This document shows positions 21,933 through 32,714 of a DNA stretch of 64,000 bases, piece by piece. The DNA is from Coniferiporia sulphurascens (taxonomy: Eukaryota; Basidiomycota; Agaricomycetes; Hymenochaetales; Hymenochaetaceae). The translations under genes were made by a program, and so were the position numbers. Below the pieces are notes generated by a model. That model worked only from the letters and a program-made list of their open reading frames with translations, was not told the origin of the DNA and searched no databases. Positions within the stretch are counted from its first letter, which is position 1, and each line of letters begins with the position of its first letter. The stretch lies in contig NBBA01000008.1 of NCBI GenBank assembly GCA_002794785.1, forward strand, positions 1,302,001-1,366,000. Direction: 5' to 3'.

Positions 21933-23588
21933 TTAGAACACGAGGAAAATGGACACGCACAGTTTCCATTCCAGGACCTTGTCGTCCGGCATCAGTTCCC
22001 GCACAATTCCCTTCTCGATTAGGGGACACTCATCAATTTTTAGTGAAGCAAACTCAGGGGCTCTGATAATGTCTTTGATGCTGAAAAAGAACGATGTATC
22101 GAAATAGGAACAGTTTTTGAGTTCCAGTGTACACAGTGGAGGATAAGGCGACTGTTGACGCTTGCGTTTGTGTACGTTGAGTGTGCTCGGGTGTTCAATC
22201 CCTTCACAGGACATACGCAAGTGCTGGATTTTCGGAAGCCTGGTAAAGATGATGTCCAACGTTCCATCTGACACATATCCGTCTTCGTTGAGTTCGAGTT
22301 CGAAGTCAAGTGACTCGAGACGAGGCTAGCGGAGGTTGTCTTCCGGGAAGAGGTCTTCCAGTTGCATCTCGAGATCGTCAAGCACGCACGAGTTTATGCG
22401 GACGTTCAGTTTGGATACATTCGGTGCAGAGATTGCTTTCAAAATCGACCCAGTCGTGTATGTTTCGTCCATAAGCTCAGTGCGCAATTGAAGCGTCTTC
22501 AGCAGCGGCAGTTCTACATGCATATCCTCCACACTCGAAAATAGGACTTTAAAAAGGTGGATGGATAGTTCTCTGAGAGAGTGTAGCGAACGCAAGAGCG
22601 ATATGACCTCCCGCATATTCCATGTGGTAGACTCCTCATACTCGTAAGTGCCTAGCTTGAGTCGAAGACATGTTACTGACACCAAAGGAAGCAAGGGGAT
22701 GACATTAACCACGTGTACGGTCCGAAGGTTAGGCATCCTCCATGTGCTGAAAAAGTGCCTTAAATTCTTGTCTGGGTCCTGCTCGTTTTCTGCGACATTG
22801 AGTTCGTCATCTATAGGGATATCATCCTGGTAATCGATATGAAGTGTTTCGAGGGCAAGAAACGTGTCCGCCGGCGAGATCTTGCACAAGTCTGAAAAGA
22901 CGTTTCGGAATGACTTCCTGAACCCCGTCAACGATAAAGATCTCCAACGGGACACATGAGATTCGGTCATATGGAAAAATAGCCTGGCACGACTTGGTGT
23001 GATACCCGGCGCGAAGAAATCATCACAGTTGAGTACGACATCTATATCGACAGATTTGCTCCTTTCGAGATAGTGCTTCGGGTTCTTAGAGGCAGTCAGG
23101 TGTGTCCATAACCGAGGCACCTTTATGGCGATGTTGCGGAAGTCTTTGCTGACAAGCGTGAGGTATTTACACGTGTGCGTGTCCTCATCGCAAGCCCTCT
23201 CGAATATTTTCGCAACAATCTCGACAGGCAGAGACAGGAATCCCCTCCTATTGATGACTGGAAGTACTCCCAATCGCACTCTGCGCAAGCCTTCCTTCAC
23301 CGTACGCGATAGCAGTTTGAGGAAGTTATCCAGTATTTTTAGTTTGTCCAACCCAGCTATCACGGATGATGCGTCACCGAGGTCCTGGAGTAAGGTAGCG
23401 AGGAATGGCCTTGCAACAGCGTCGAGTTAAAGTGATGGACATTTTAAGCCTGAGGAAAAGAAAGCGGACCCATCTAAGGCCAATATCTTGCTCAAGTTTG
23501 GCTTGTCTTGTTTTAGGTTCGATTTTACGTGGGAGAAGAAGCTTTCGAGCAAGTCGGGATCGATTGTCTGAAGTGTCTTTGTGTTCAT
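21933..23588 (-). pseudogene. F-box-like protein, copy 4 (nonsense mutation)
   Basis: Exon 1 is 23470-23588 (MNTKTLQTIDPDLLE) and exon 2 is 21933-23409, a joined frame of 532 codons. It is the closest relative of copy 3 along its whole length. A TAG at 22326-22328 replaces the Trp of the RWPHLES segment found in copy 3, a TGG to TAG change. The frame is open on both sides. The F-box (FLSLPVEIVAKIFERAC) is intact, so a truncated product of about 400 residues is possible. Otherwise it is a recent pseudogene. Confidence 0.78.
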
Positions 23589-24004
23589 GGTGGTAATTGT
23601 CGAAAACTGGGAAACAGAATAAACCAAGACGCGTCCGACGCGACTCGCGACGCGAACGTGACCCCCGTGCACATGTTGGGTGACCGGCAAACTAAAATAA
23701 ATTTGATTCTTTGGAGCCTTGCGCCGTATATTTCATTCGCTGGTTACAGAATACAATAACAATAATGGAAAATGTCTATTGATGAGTAAAGGGTTAGTAT
23801 GGTGGCATATTGGGTATAGAATGTAAAACACTTGATTGGCACAACTAGCTGACCGCCCGGCTTTCCGACCTCACTTTTCCTGAGAAGAGCTCCGGACCTC
23901 CGGTGGGTACAATTCAAGTTACTCCACCCACTTGAGCTTGCGAGTTGCACTAGACCAGATTACCAACCGCGGAGTGACGACCTACGCATCTCGGGTTCCT
24001 CCCC
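23589..24004. other. Intergenic region, no gene seen
   Basis: Spacer between F-box copies 4 and 5. No supported gene or repeat. Confidence 0.4.
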
Positions 24005-25545
24005 TCAGATGCTATAGGGACCTCTGCTTTCGTATGAGTAAACCACCAAGGCGCGCAGAGATGAAGACACGTACAATTCCCATTTCAGTTCCTTGCCTTC
24101 CGGCATCATCTTCCGGATAACTGTTTCGTCCATGTCGGGACAGTTTTGATTGTGTAAAGACTCGAACTCAGGAGCCGTGACGATGTCTTTGATACTGAAA
24201 AGGAAGGGCGTGCTGAACATTTTACAGCTTTCGAGGTGTAGTATTCGGAGTGGGAAATCGACTCTCCACACTTGCGCATGTGCACATTGAGGGTAGTTGG
24301 ATGCTCCATTGCTTCGCAGGAAATGCGCAAGTGCTGGATTTGTGGAAGCCTAGTGAAAAGGGCATCCAGTGATCCTTCCGCAAAATCACGGGTGTCTTCA
24401 ATTTTGAAGCTGAAGTCCAGGGATTTGAGATGGGGCCAGCGTGAGGGGAAGAATGCTGCAAGCTGGAAGTCGGCATTGGAGAGAAAATACTTCTGAATGC
24501 GAAGCGTTAGCTCCGTCATGTTTAGCATAGAGATTGTCTCAAGGAGCTCGGTGAGATATCCCTCTGAGGTTTTCTCCGTAATAAATCGTAGCTTCCTGAC
24601 TTGTGCCAGTTCAATATGCAAGCCTCCCAAGCCAACAAAGCCGCGGAGTGAGATCAATTCAATGCTTAGTTCATCGAGGGAGTGCAATGGACGAAGGATT
24701 GTCGTGATTTCTTCCATATCCCATGCAAGGCTGCCGCTTTGACTGTCTACCCTAAGCCGGAGACATGTAATGGATGCAATGAGGAGGAGGGGAATCAGAT
24801 TGGCAGTCTCTACGACCTGGAGTACAGACATTTCCCATTTATCAAAAATGTCGAAAGTCCCCGTATGGGTCCTGTTCATTCGGGAGAACAGTGCTATCGT
24901 TATGCAGAGGCACTTTTTCGGAGTCAATGTGAAGCTTCTCTAGGGCAGAGAAAGTATTCGTTTGTGACAACTCGCGCGAGTCCGAAAAGACGACCAGACG
25001 TGTAAACTTAAATCCAATGTTGAGCGAGAGCGATCTCCACCGGGACGGTGGACGAGTTCGGGGCGACCATTTGAAGGAACAGCCTAGACCAATCGGTGGT
25101 AGAGCCCTATTTGTCATTCAAACTTGATATGGAGATATGAAATTGGTCAAGCGCGTCAATAATTGAGGTGTCTCCAAAGCAATATGTCACGAAAGTCTTT
25201 GCTAACCAGCGCGATGTCCTCACATGCGCGCATCCTGGTGCCATCGCCATCACACGCCTCCTCCGAATAATTGCGCAACAACGTCGATGGGAAGAGACAT
25301 AACACCCATCGGATAGACAGCAGGGGGAATCCGCGATCGCACTAAGGGAAACCAGCGTCTCGAGCTTATCCAGCGCGGATATAATGGACAACACATCACT
25401 GTGCACTGTGTCCTCCCCGATGAAAGAAAGAGAAGCGGACCCGGTTAGAATATTGTCCGAGTCCAGTCGTCCTAGTTTTGTGTCCGATTTTGCATAAAGG
25501 AGAAAAATTTCGAGCAAGCCGAAGTCGATTGGCTGTGTCGTTGCA
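24005..25545 (-). pseudogene. F-box-like protein, copy 5 (degenerate)
   Basis: The C-terminal two-thirds is readable in pieces: EMSVLQVVETANLIPLLLIA near 24800, SRWPHLKSLDFSFKI near 24430, then a frameshift near 24250 to a tail ending MMPEGKELKWEL (about 24080). The N-terminal F-box region at 25150-25450 is fragmented by several frameshifts; a GCAHVRTSRW stretch is the out-of-frame remnant. This is a clear pseudogene, more decayed than copies 2 and 4. It ends close to the promoter of the plus-strand mannosyltransferase gene. Confidence 0.78.
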
Positions 25546-25818
25546 ATGTGAATAACCTAGGCTTTTCCTAATGCGCGCTTCTGCGAGGTTGAGTCTGGTT
25601 GACCGTCAAACGACTCGAGTTTAGAATCGACTGAATTATGTAAGATTACCTGAGAGCATATTTCCTAATACAGCTTTAAAGTCTCCGAGGCAATTCAATT
25701 ATATTTCACTGAGGCTGCGGCGTTGCGCGCATCAGTCTTTAATTGCCAAGAGGGAAAGTGAGAGGCGCCGTGTTGCTTCGTCTTTTATCTCTTCATCCCC
25801 CCGCCCGTCGAGGCAAGG
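25546..25818 (+). promoter_or_regulatory. Promoter region of the mannosyltransferase gene
   Basis: This upstream region is present a second time at 21174-21507. Blocks conserved between the two copies are GAATTATGTAAGATTA, GCATATTTCCTAATAC and the GC-rich stretch just before the ATG. Conservation here reflects duplication, not necessarily function. Confidence 0.5.
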
Positions 25819-27099
25819 ATGCAGCTCAACTCTCCGCTTCTGCGCTCGCTGTTCTCTAGGCGTTCTTTCCTCATCGTCCTTGGAGTGTTTACAATTGTCG
25901 CCCTCAGCAGATTCGCGACCCGCGGCTCGCACTATGTGCAAGATTACTATTCGTCGGGCGAGTTTATAAGACAACATATGAGTTCCACCCCTCAGTTTGA
26001 GTTACAAAGTGAGCTATTCAGCTTTTACCTATACGCGCAGACGCTAAGCCCTTTTGCTAGATGCACCCGTAAGGGAACTGGCGAATCAGGGACTGGGTTA
26101 CTCTGCTGTAATATTGTACCTTGTCAACCTATATCGCCTCCGCGAGCTTCTTCTGTCCATGTCCTACCTCCACACGAACGTTAATATGCAACCATGGCCA
26201 ATACTTTTCATGTACTCAGACGACCTTGACGACAGTTCCAAACGTATGGAATTCATGCTCCGACTTTACGATTTCCTGGGAGGAGGCCAGGAGGCACGGT
26301 GGTTTATGGACAGAATAGAGTGGATCAGGCTAGACTGGCAGCTTCCGGATAATATTTCGCATGACAAATCTGTGGTCCAGCCTGTCTTTGGGGACTCATG
26401 GCCAGGTTAGTCACTTCCCTCGTATTCGAATATTGCTATTGTGCTAAACGAAACTGCAGGCTATCATCAAATGTGCGCTTTCTTCGCCTCGGACATCTTT
26501 GACCACCCTCGTCTCAAGGACGTAACGTACTACATGCGCCTCGACACGGACTCGTACATTTTCGAGCCACTTTGTTACGATCCCGTCGATCTTTTCCACC
26601 AGCACAATCGGTCCTACGCGTACCGTGCCCGTACGACAGACCCGGATTGGGTTACCGTCGGCTTATGGGACCTCGTTGACCAGTACGCCCGCGAGAATCT
26701 GCCGGTTGAGAGCAACCTGCATAAGAACGGGTGGACCTGGGCTGCGGGGAGGAATAGGGAGGAGATGGGGAAGCACGATTTCCCAACGTACTACAACAAC
26801 TTTGAGATTGTGAAGCTGGAGGCGTTCCGGCGCCCTGACGTGCAAGCGTGGCTCAATGAAGTTAAGCGTGTACCGGAGAGGATATTTAAGTACCGATGGG
26901 GTAAGTTACCTCACTCAACGGCGACTTATTCCCGGCTGACCTGTTCCTGTTAGGCGATGCACCCATTCGATACGCAACTGTCAGCATGTTCTTTGATCTC
27001 CAGACAGACGTAGAGGAGTACTGTGGCATGCAGTACTGGCACAACGGAATTCATGGTTCGCATTGTTCGTGTTCGGGGCAAGCGCGCTTGGGGTCATAG
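25819..27099 (+). CDS. KRE2/KTR-type alpha-1,2-mannosyltransferase (GT15)
   Basis: Four exons (25819-26008, 26061-26405, 26460-26900, 26954-27099) give 373 residues. The N terminus is a type II signal anchor (about residues 14-32, RRSFLIVLGVFTIVALS). GT15 hallmarks are present: LFMYSDDLDD, DVTYYMRLDTDSYI near residue 210, FPTYYNNFEI and GDAPIRYATVSMF. This family transfers mannose from GDP-mannose to O- and N-linked glycans in the Golgi, with the DxD-like and YNNFEI segments in the catalytic site. The C terminus is short. The gene converges on the RhoGEF-kinase gene, with only 81 bp between their stops. Its 5' end was copied to 21.2 kb. Confidence 0.88.
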
Positions 27100-27180
27100 A
27101 GCCGAGCAGGGCATTCGTAATTATCGTATACATTTTACTTGTGATGCGTGTATGGGACAGTATTCTTTATTTTAATATAA

Positions 27181-30100
27181 TCATACGGGATGGCTTCCTA
27201 GACACCGGTAATAAAGCAAAAGCATACGTGAGTTCAGGTCTGCGGCCGTGGGCCTGTTCGTATCGGGGTCTCTCCAGCACTCGTTCGTGACTTTCCACAT
27301 GCCGTCGGTAAGATATGGCGTATTCGGCGGACGTTTCGGCACTCTTTTCTGACCGAGCTCCTGTAAGACTTGGTTCCTGTGTAAGTTATAATAAGGGATT
27401 TTCCCGGAGAGAACCTGTAAAATGAAACCGGTTGGGTCAATCGGAAGTAAGGAGGGGCGGACCGTCGTCAATCACCTCAAGTACAATGCAGCCGTATGCA
27501 TAGACGTCACTGAAGGTTGAACAGCAAAACTCAGGTGATGACCAGCGAATGGCACCGCCCTCCACAGATCGGAGATAGGAAACGCCGGTTTCTTCATCAA
27601 CTAATCTTGATAGTCCGAAATCGGTTATGCAAGCCACACCGCGCTCGCTGATTAGTACATTTGCCTGGGGAAAGCCATAATTTTCAGCACATCGAAACTT
27701 TTTAACCTGATCGTTGTATTTACACTGTGAAGGTCGCCATGGACGATTTTTTCAGAATGCACTTAACAAATGTGAGGTCAGGTAGATGTGGATGGGTATG
27801 TTCATCAATTATACTCACAGTAGGAAAGACCAGCAGCAACTTCAGATAACTTGTACGAGGAGGTTAGCGTGACCGCCGATACTTCGTACACACGTCAAAT
27901 ACTTACCAGCTTCATGCGTCCCGAAAGCTTCAGATCCGTCCGGGCAATATAATCGTGTAGATTTCCGTTTTTATACCATGGACTGACCATGGAAACGAAC
28001 GGCTCCATATCAAAGCTTCTACAAATGCCAAGCAACTGGACAACGTTCTCGTGCTCCAGTTTCAGCCACATCCTTAGTTCATGGAACAGACGCTGCGGGC
28101 AAACACGTCAGCGCGCAGAAGACATACTAAAATGATGTTCGTACCTTCCTAGTCTTTTCTTCCTGCTTTGCGTCAAACCCGCCTCTTCTACCTTCTCTAT
28201 TGACGACCTTAACAGCAACCTAACTCCGCAGTTAGATACAGTAATCCAGGGCGTTGGTAGGACTGCTCCATTTACATCAATGATGCCGACTTGGCTATTC
28301 CATTTGCACTTCCACACGTCCGCAAATCCACCTTGTCGTTTAGGCGTAAGGTCCGTTGTAGCGACCTGACCAGTCAGGTCGGGAACGGCGTCTATCCAGA
28401 ATATGGTATAAAACTGCACGATAACATACGGAAGTGACATTAGGCTCACCATTCGAGTGGGCTGGACTCTGGGCGCCGTGAATCCAGAAGGAATTAGAAG
28501 GCTGGAGTGCATCCTCGTCACACATGATGCGGGTGATGGAATGGCGTCTTGGGAGACGTAGCGTTGCCCGGAGTTCTTCCGGTCGGAGCAACCGAGCCTC
28601 TGCTGAGAGCGAGGCTCGATCCGGCTGCACGAAGAGATGTGTGTCGCTTTTTGTCTTCCGAGCTAGTAGTTCCAGTGGCTCGAAGACCCTCTCCAGTGCA
28701 ACATCCAAGCTTCGCTTCTGTAACATGGTCCTTTCTCTAATCACCTCCTTGTCTTTTTCTACGATAACGCAATCAGCAACAGGTCTATGGTTTCTAGTAG
28801 AGATCTCACCTGTAAGTTTTCCGTCATTTTGATTTGCCATACCACCAGTATCTTCTCCAGAAGTGCGCTGGTGCATGTTAGGGCATGCATCCCGCAAGAC
28901 CTCGAGCCATTGCCGAAGCTGATTAGGGTCCGTAATACTAAGTATAATTTCTTCTGAACCGGAGTCGCCTTTGGTCCATGTGATTGACAGATTCGACAAA
29001 CCTGTACAACCCGTTAAGACATAGTAGAATGGACAAAGGAGAGAGAAGAGAGAAGGACGGACCTGGAGTGTCCGTTTGATGGTGGGAATGATGTATAATA
29101 GATGTTGTAGGGATTAAATGGTGTACAGTAAATATAACGTTAGAACGTAGTGCGGGCCCCAATTCCCAACTTGGAATAGGGTACGAGGGAGAGTATCCCC
29201 CGACTCCGATTTTCTCTTCCTGGCCGATTACACGAGGGCGACAGACGAGAAGCATTGATTTATACACGAACATGAAACAATTAACCGTTGTACGGGTCTT
29301 GCGGGGGCGCCCGAGCGAATCGAAGGTTGACAAGGCCATGGTGATCGGCACATGGTCATCCAAGAGGAAGTCGCCAAACGTGTATGGGTCATTCCAGTCC
29401 CAAAAAACAACCCTTTCCTTTATCGTGTCGCTGACATGAAGTGATCGCCTGCGCTGCATGGCTTTGAATAGTGTCTGAATCCAAGAGTTCCAGGTTGAGA
29501 AAACAACGCATAAGCTATCGTATTCATACGGGCTTTCTTTCGGGTTAGACAATCTGATCAATTCCTGTGGATGTGTCGATAAAGAAGCAAGCATTTGTAC
29601 TGGATTTTTACTTACAAACAAAGACTCAGCGAAGGCGACGAGTCGGGTGATCGGGCTTTTGATGAACCTGAGAACTTCCAGAGCATTTGAACGATAATCA
29701 TCCTTGTAGACGATTCAGAAGCATGATAAGCTAAATATCAAATCCACAAACCTCTGCTCCGAAGCCCTCTAGAAGTACAAAAAATTCGAGGTAAACGTCG
29801 CAATAGTATTTGTATGCATCCGCAGCGTTTGCGTATGTATTATTCTGCACACCTGCAGTGAGTCATTGTCCATACTGGGTCACGAAGGGAAACAGTCCAC
29901 ATGCCGTCAAATCAAATAGATCTTCCCAATGTTCACCAGAATGGAATTGCAGAAGACACGTAGAGACATATTCGTGATAAGCTAGGATTTTCCTGACGTT
30001 GTCAATTTGGGCCTTTAAAAGGTCCCGGTACTTTATTATTTTTGAAGCCGGTATCACTATTAGAAATTCCGTTGTGCTTTCCTGATTGCCTTGTTACCCT

Positions 30101-30740
30101 GTTTGAGTGCAGCATTGACATTGTAGCTCACAAGAATGCAATTGAGCCCCTCCATATATTCCGCTTCACTTGCCAATAACCTTCCGAAGGCTTCTGCGCG
30201 TCGCCTTGGCAAGTCAGGGGGCAAATCGTAAAAGTCCTCTATGTGGTGATCCAAGAGTTGGACGACGCGCAGAACGGTTTTGACAAGCTACTTGGTACTG
30301 CGTATAAGAAGCAGCATATTACCAGACCTGCTTTCACTCACCCTCAAGAGCTCTTCAGCCGAACCACCGATGAGCTCATTAATTGCGATTCCGCTCGCAT
30401 CGGCTAGGCCTGCACCTTTCAACCTTCGATTGTAGACTGCAAGCAGCTCTGCCCGGGATGAGAATGTGTACGACGTTGGCCCTGTCGGTGTCGTGGGGCT
30501 TGACTCTCCTCGCAATGCTTTGCTTCGTTGTAGGAGGTCGAGAAGAACTAGCAACAGGTTACCTTGGGTCAGACTGTCCCAGAGCAGTGCCATTGGAGAG
30601 AAGACAGTCCAGTCTGATGGACTCAGTCCCAGGAACGCTCTGAGTTGCGTGGCTAGTTCCAGACGAGGAAGCAAACGGGCCGCCATTACCGACAGCTCGA
30701 GTAGAACGCTGGGAGGGCCATGGATGTTCGCAATGTTCAT
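27181..30740 (-). CDS. Cdc24-like RhoGEF (CH-DH-PH) fused to a protein kinase, copy 1
   Basis: The chain starts at MNIANIHGPPSVLLE (30740). Exon 1 (30342-30740) is a Cdc24-type calponin-like domain (LLWDSLTQGNLLLVLLDLL). The DH domain follows at 30287 to about 29600, with EAEYMEGLNCI, WEDLFDLTACGLF and FIKSPITRLVAFAESL. PH is next at 29400-28900, with FGDFLLDD, LGPALRSN and WTKGDSGSEEIIL. After a linker of about 150 residues comes a kinase domain: GGFADVWKCKW, VAVKVV, HGDLHS, ANVLI, DFGLS and RWSSPEF, ending at 27181. The catalytic Lys, Asp, Asn and DFG are present. GEFs of this kind load GTP on Cdc42/Rho at growth sites. Cdc24 carries a PB1 domain where this has a kinase. An apparent frameshift near 30063 is an intron (GTGAGC...CAG), at the same site in copy 2. 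Confidence 0.8.
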
Positions 30741-31204
30741 ACCAATTTTGCTAGCAGTAGGTTGAAGAGGTGGACGGGATGCAAGTTGTGTTGCTGATAG
30801 ACACCTACGAAACAAGGTGCATATTGCACGGCCATGATGGCGTCTAAGGAGTACCGGCGCGACAGCGCCAACTTGTGTTGCGTCGACCTACTCAGTAATA
30901 AGGCTGCTGCAGAACCGATACTTTTTCCCGGTAACGAGATTTTCAGTTCTTCATGGCGGTCAAATCCATCTGCAGAAAGTAGTGGTCTACATTTTGTGGC
31001 CGATTTCTTGTGCAACGCAAATCGCAAACCGTTCATTTGATGATCATGATGGTACCCGACGCGCGCCTGCATGCGTCTTTCACCTTTACTACCAGCATGC
31101 TCGCCCACCACCAGCATTTTGCAGAGCTCTCTGAGTACAGTAGATACGTGGTTCAAAGGTATAAAAAGACCATGATGCTTATAGCTACGGTACAGGACTG
31201 ACCT
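30741..31204. other. Region between the RhoGEF-kinase gene and the next plus-strand gene
   Basis: Divergent spacer. Short ORFs on both strands are without features. It may hold the 5' exons of one or both neighbours, which I could not resolve. Confidence 0.35.
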
Positions 31205-32378
31205 GATCCTAAACGAGTCCAGCTCGGATGTTATTGAAGACCTGAGGGTTTATGTCCGAGAGGAAAACTCCGAAAGAGTGCTCTGGTACAAGGTGAGTCT
31301 TCGTCTGTGCTCGCAGCTTTAAGGCCCACTAAGTAGTAGATTCTTGAAGGAAAGGTTCCTCACAGACGACGAGATCGTAGAGAATCTAGTTGTGCGTTAG
31401 GCATGCCGACCGAATAACTGAAATACTTACTGTGGCAAATTAGGAGAACGCGACTTCGAGGATTTGCTGGACAATTCATCGACCGAAGCGCGGATGGTAC
31501 TTAAGAATGAGGGCACCTTCATTCCCCGTTGGAGCTTCTATTTCGCTGACGCCAGTGCCAACGTCCTCGCCATTTCACACGGAGGGTGCCCTCTCATTTT
31601 CTTCAAGAACCAATCCGCCAAAGAGGAAATCTTTAAGCCCTGTCGCGGCTGTGGCCGCAGCTTCGCAATCTGTCTCGCAGTCTTCAGACTCAACGAAATC
31701 TTCCATGGAGACTATTACATCTAGCTCGGAGACGGTCGTCCACTCCTATCCTCCCACTCCGTCCGGAAACGCAACATCAGCATCTGCGCAACCTCCTTCT
31801 CCCGCAACTGTTCGGGCCAAGCTAGATCAACTTTCGTCGGTACAGCAGTCACTTGCGCCAGCGCCAGCGGCTTCGCTGGTTAAACAATTTCTGCTCGCGC
31901 CTCACTCCTCGTCACACGTGCCTATTCCGGAGAATACATCGCTCTTAGCAAAAGCGCTTTCCATGCTTAAGAACAACAAGCCGTCTCATTCTTTATCGTT
32001 CACTCTTTGTCCCCTTCCGGAGTCGCTCGCTTCCCCGTCTTCTTCCAGCGCCCAACAGTCGCCGCCCACGCACGCTAAGCATCATTCACTAGCGAAACTT
32101 GGAGAGATGATACCTCCATCCCCTCCTCCGTTGGTCACGTTTCATGACCGCACCCCAGTGTGGAACTTCGGGTCCACGACGGGTCTGTTGGAAATAGACG
32201 TAGCAATGGAACGTGAATTCGGGATAGATCGAAGTTTCTGGGTCACAGTCTCACTGGCATATATGGAGTTTTTAACTGAGAGAGAGGTACCGTCCTATAA
32301 GGGCTTTTCTTGCTTAATAGCGTGAGGGCTGACGAGTCCATTGTTTTTCAGAGTTATTTGGCCGCCGCAGGCGGTTGA
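31205..32378 (+). CDS. Unrecognised Ser/Pro/Ala-rich protein (5' end unresolved)
   Basis: The well-supported part is a long frame at 31507-32286, rich in Ser, Pro and Ala. It contains NPPKRKSLSPVAAVAAAS and a C-terminal conserved-looking segment with TPVWNFGSTTGLLEIDVAM and SFWVTVSLAYMEFLTERE. An intron (32287-32351, acceptor TTTTTCAG) leads to a last exon encoding SYLAAAGG. Upstream, plausible exons at 31205-31290 (SSSDVIEDLRVYVREENSER), about 31340-31390 and 31441-31550 (ERDFEDLLDNSSTEARMVL) are in a different frame at the join near 31560. I could not place that splice with confidence. I do not recognise the family. Confidence 0.45.
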
Positions 32379-32714
32379 GGTCATATACCCCCTCCTCTAC
32401 AGCCTGCATCGAATATCTTGTGAACCTGGGTTTCATTTTCACTTCTCTGTAACATGTACTATTTTATCGTTCAAGTGTTATCTTAAATTATCCAATGCTT
32501 TTTTCGGTTTTTAATTTTAGTTCGCTTTGAAACTGTCTTGACTTTTTTTGACAAGGCTAGACGCTAGAAACTGAGAGCTGATATTGTCAAGCGGGAGGGG
32601 CGAGAGAAGGGGAAATTGGATTCCAGTACGAAAATAGGGAATAAAAAAATTGACGCGGAAGCGCGACCGAACGCGCCGGCTTCACTTCGGTGCAAGCGGC
32701 ATGACCGTGACCCT

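Noticed and set aside
30050..30070. Apparent frameshift in the DH domain of RhoGEF-kinase copy 1
   Set aside because: A GTGAGC donor after GLNCIL and a CAG acceptor restore the frame, and copy 2 has an intron at the same place.
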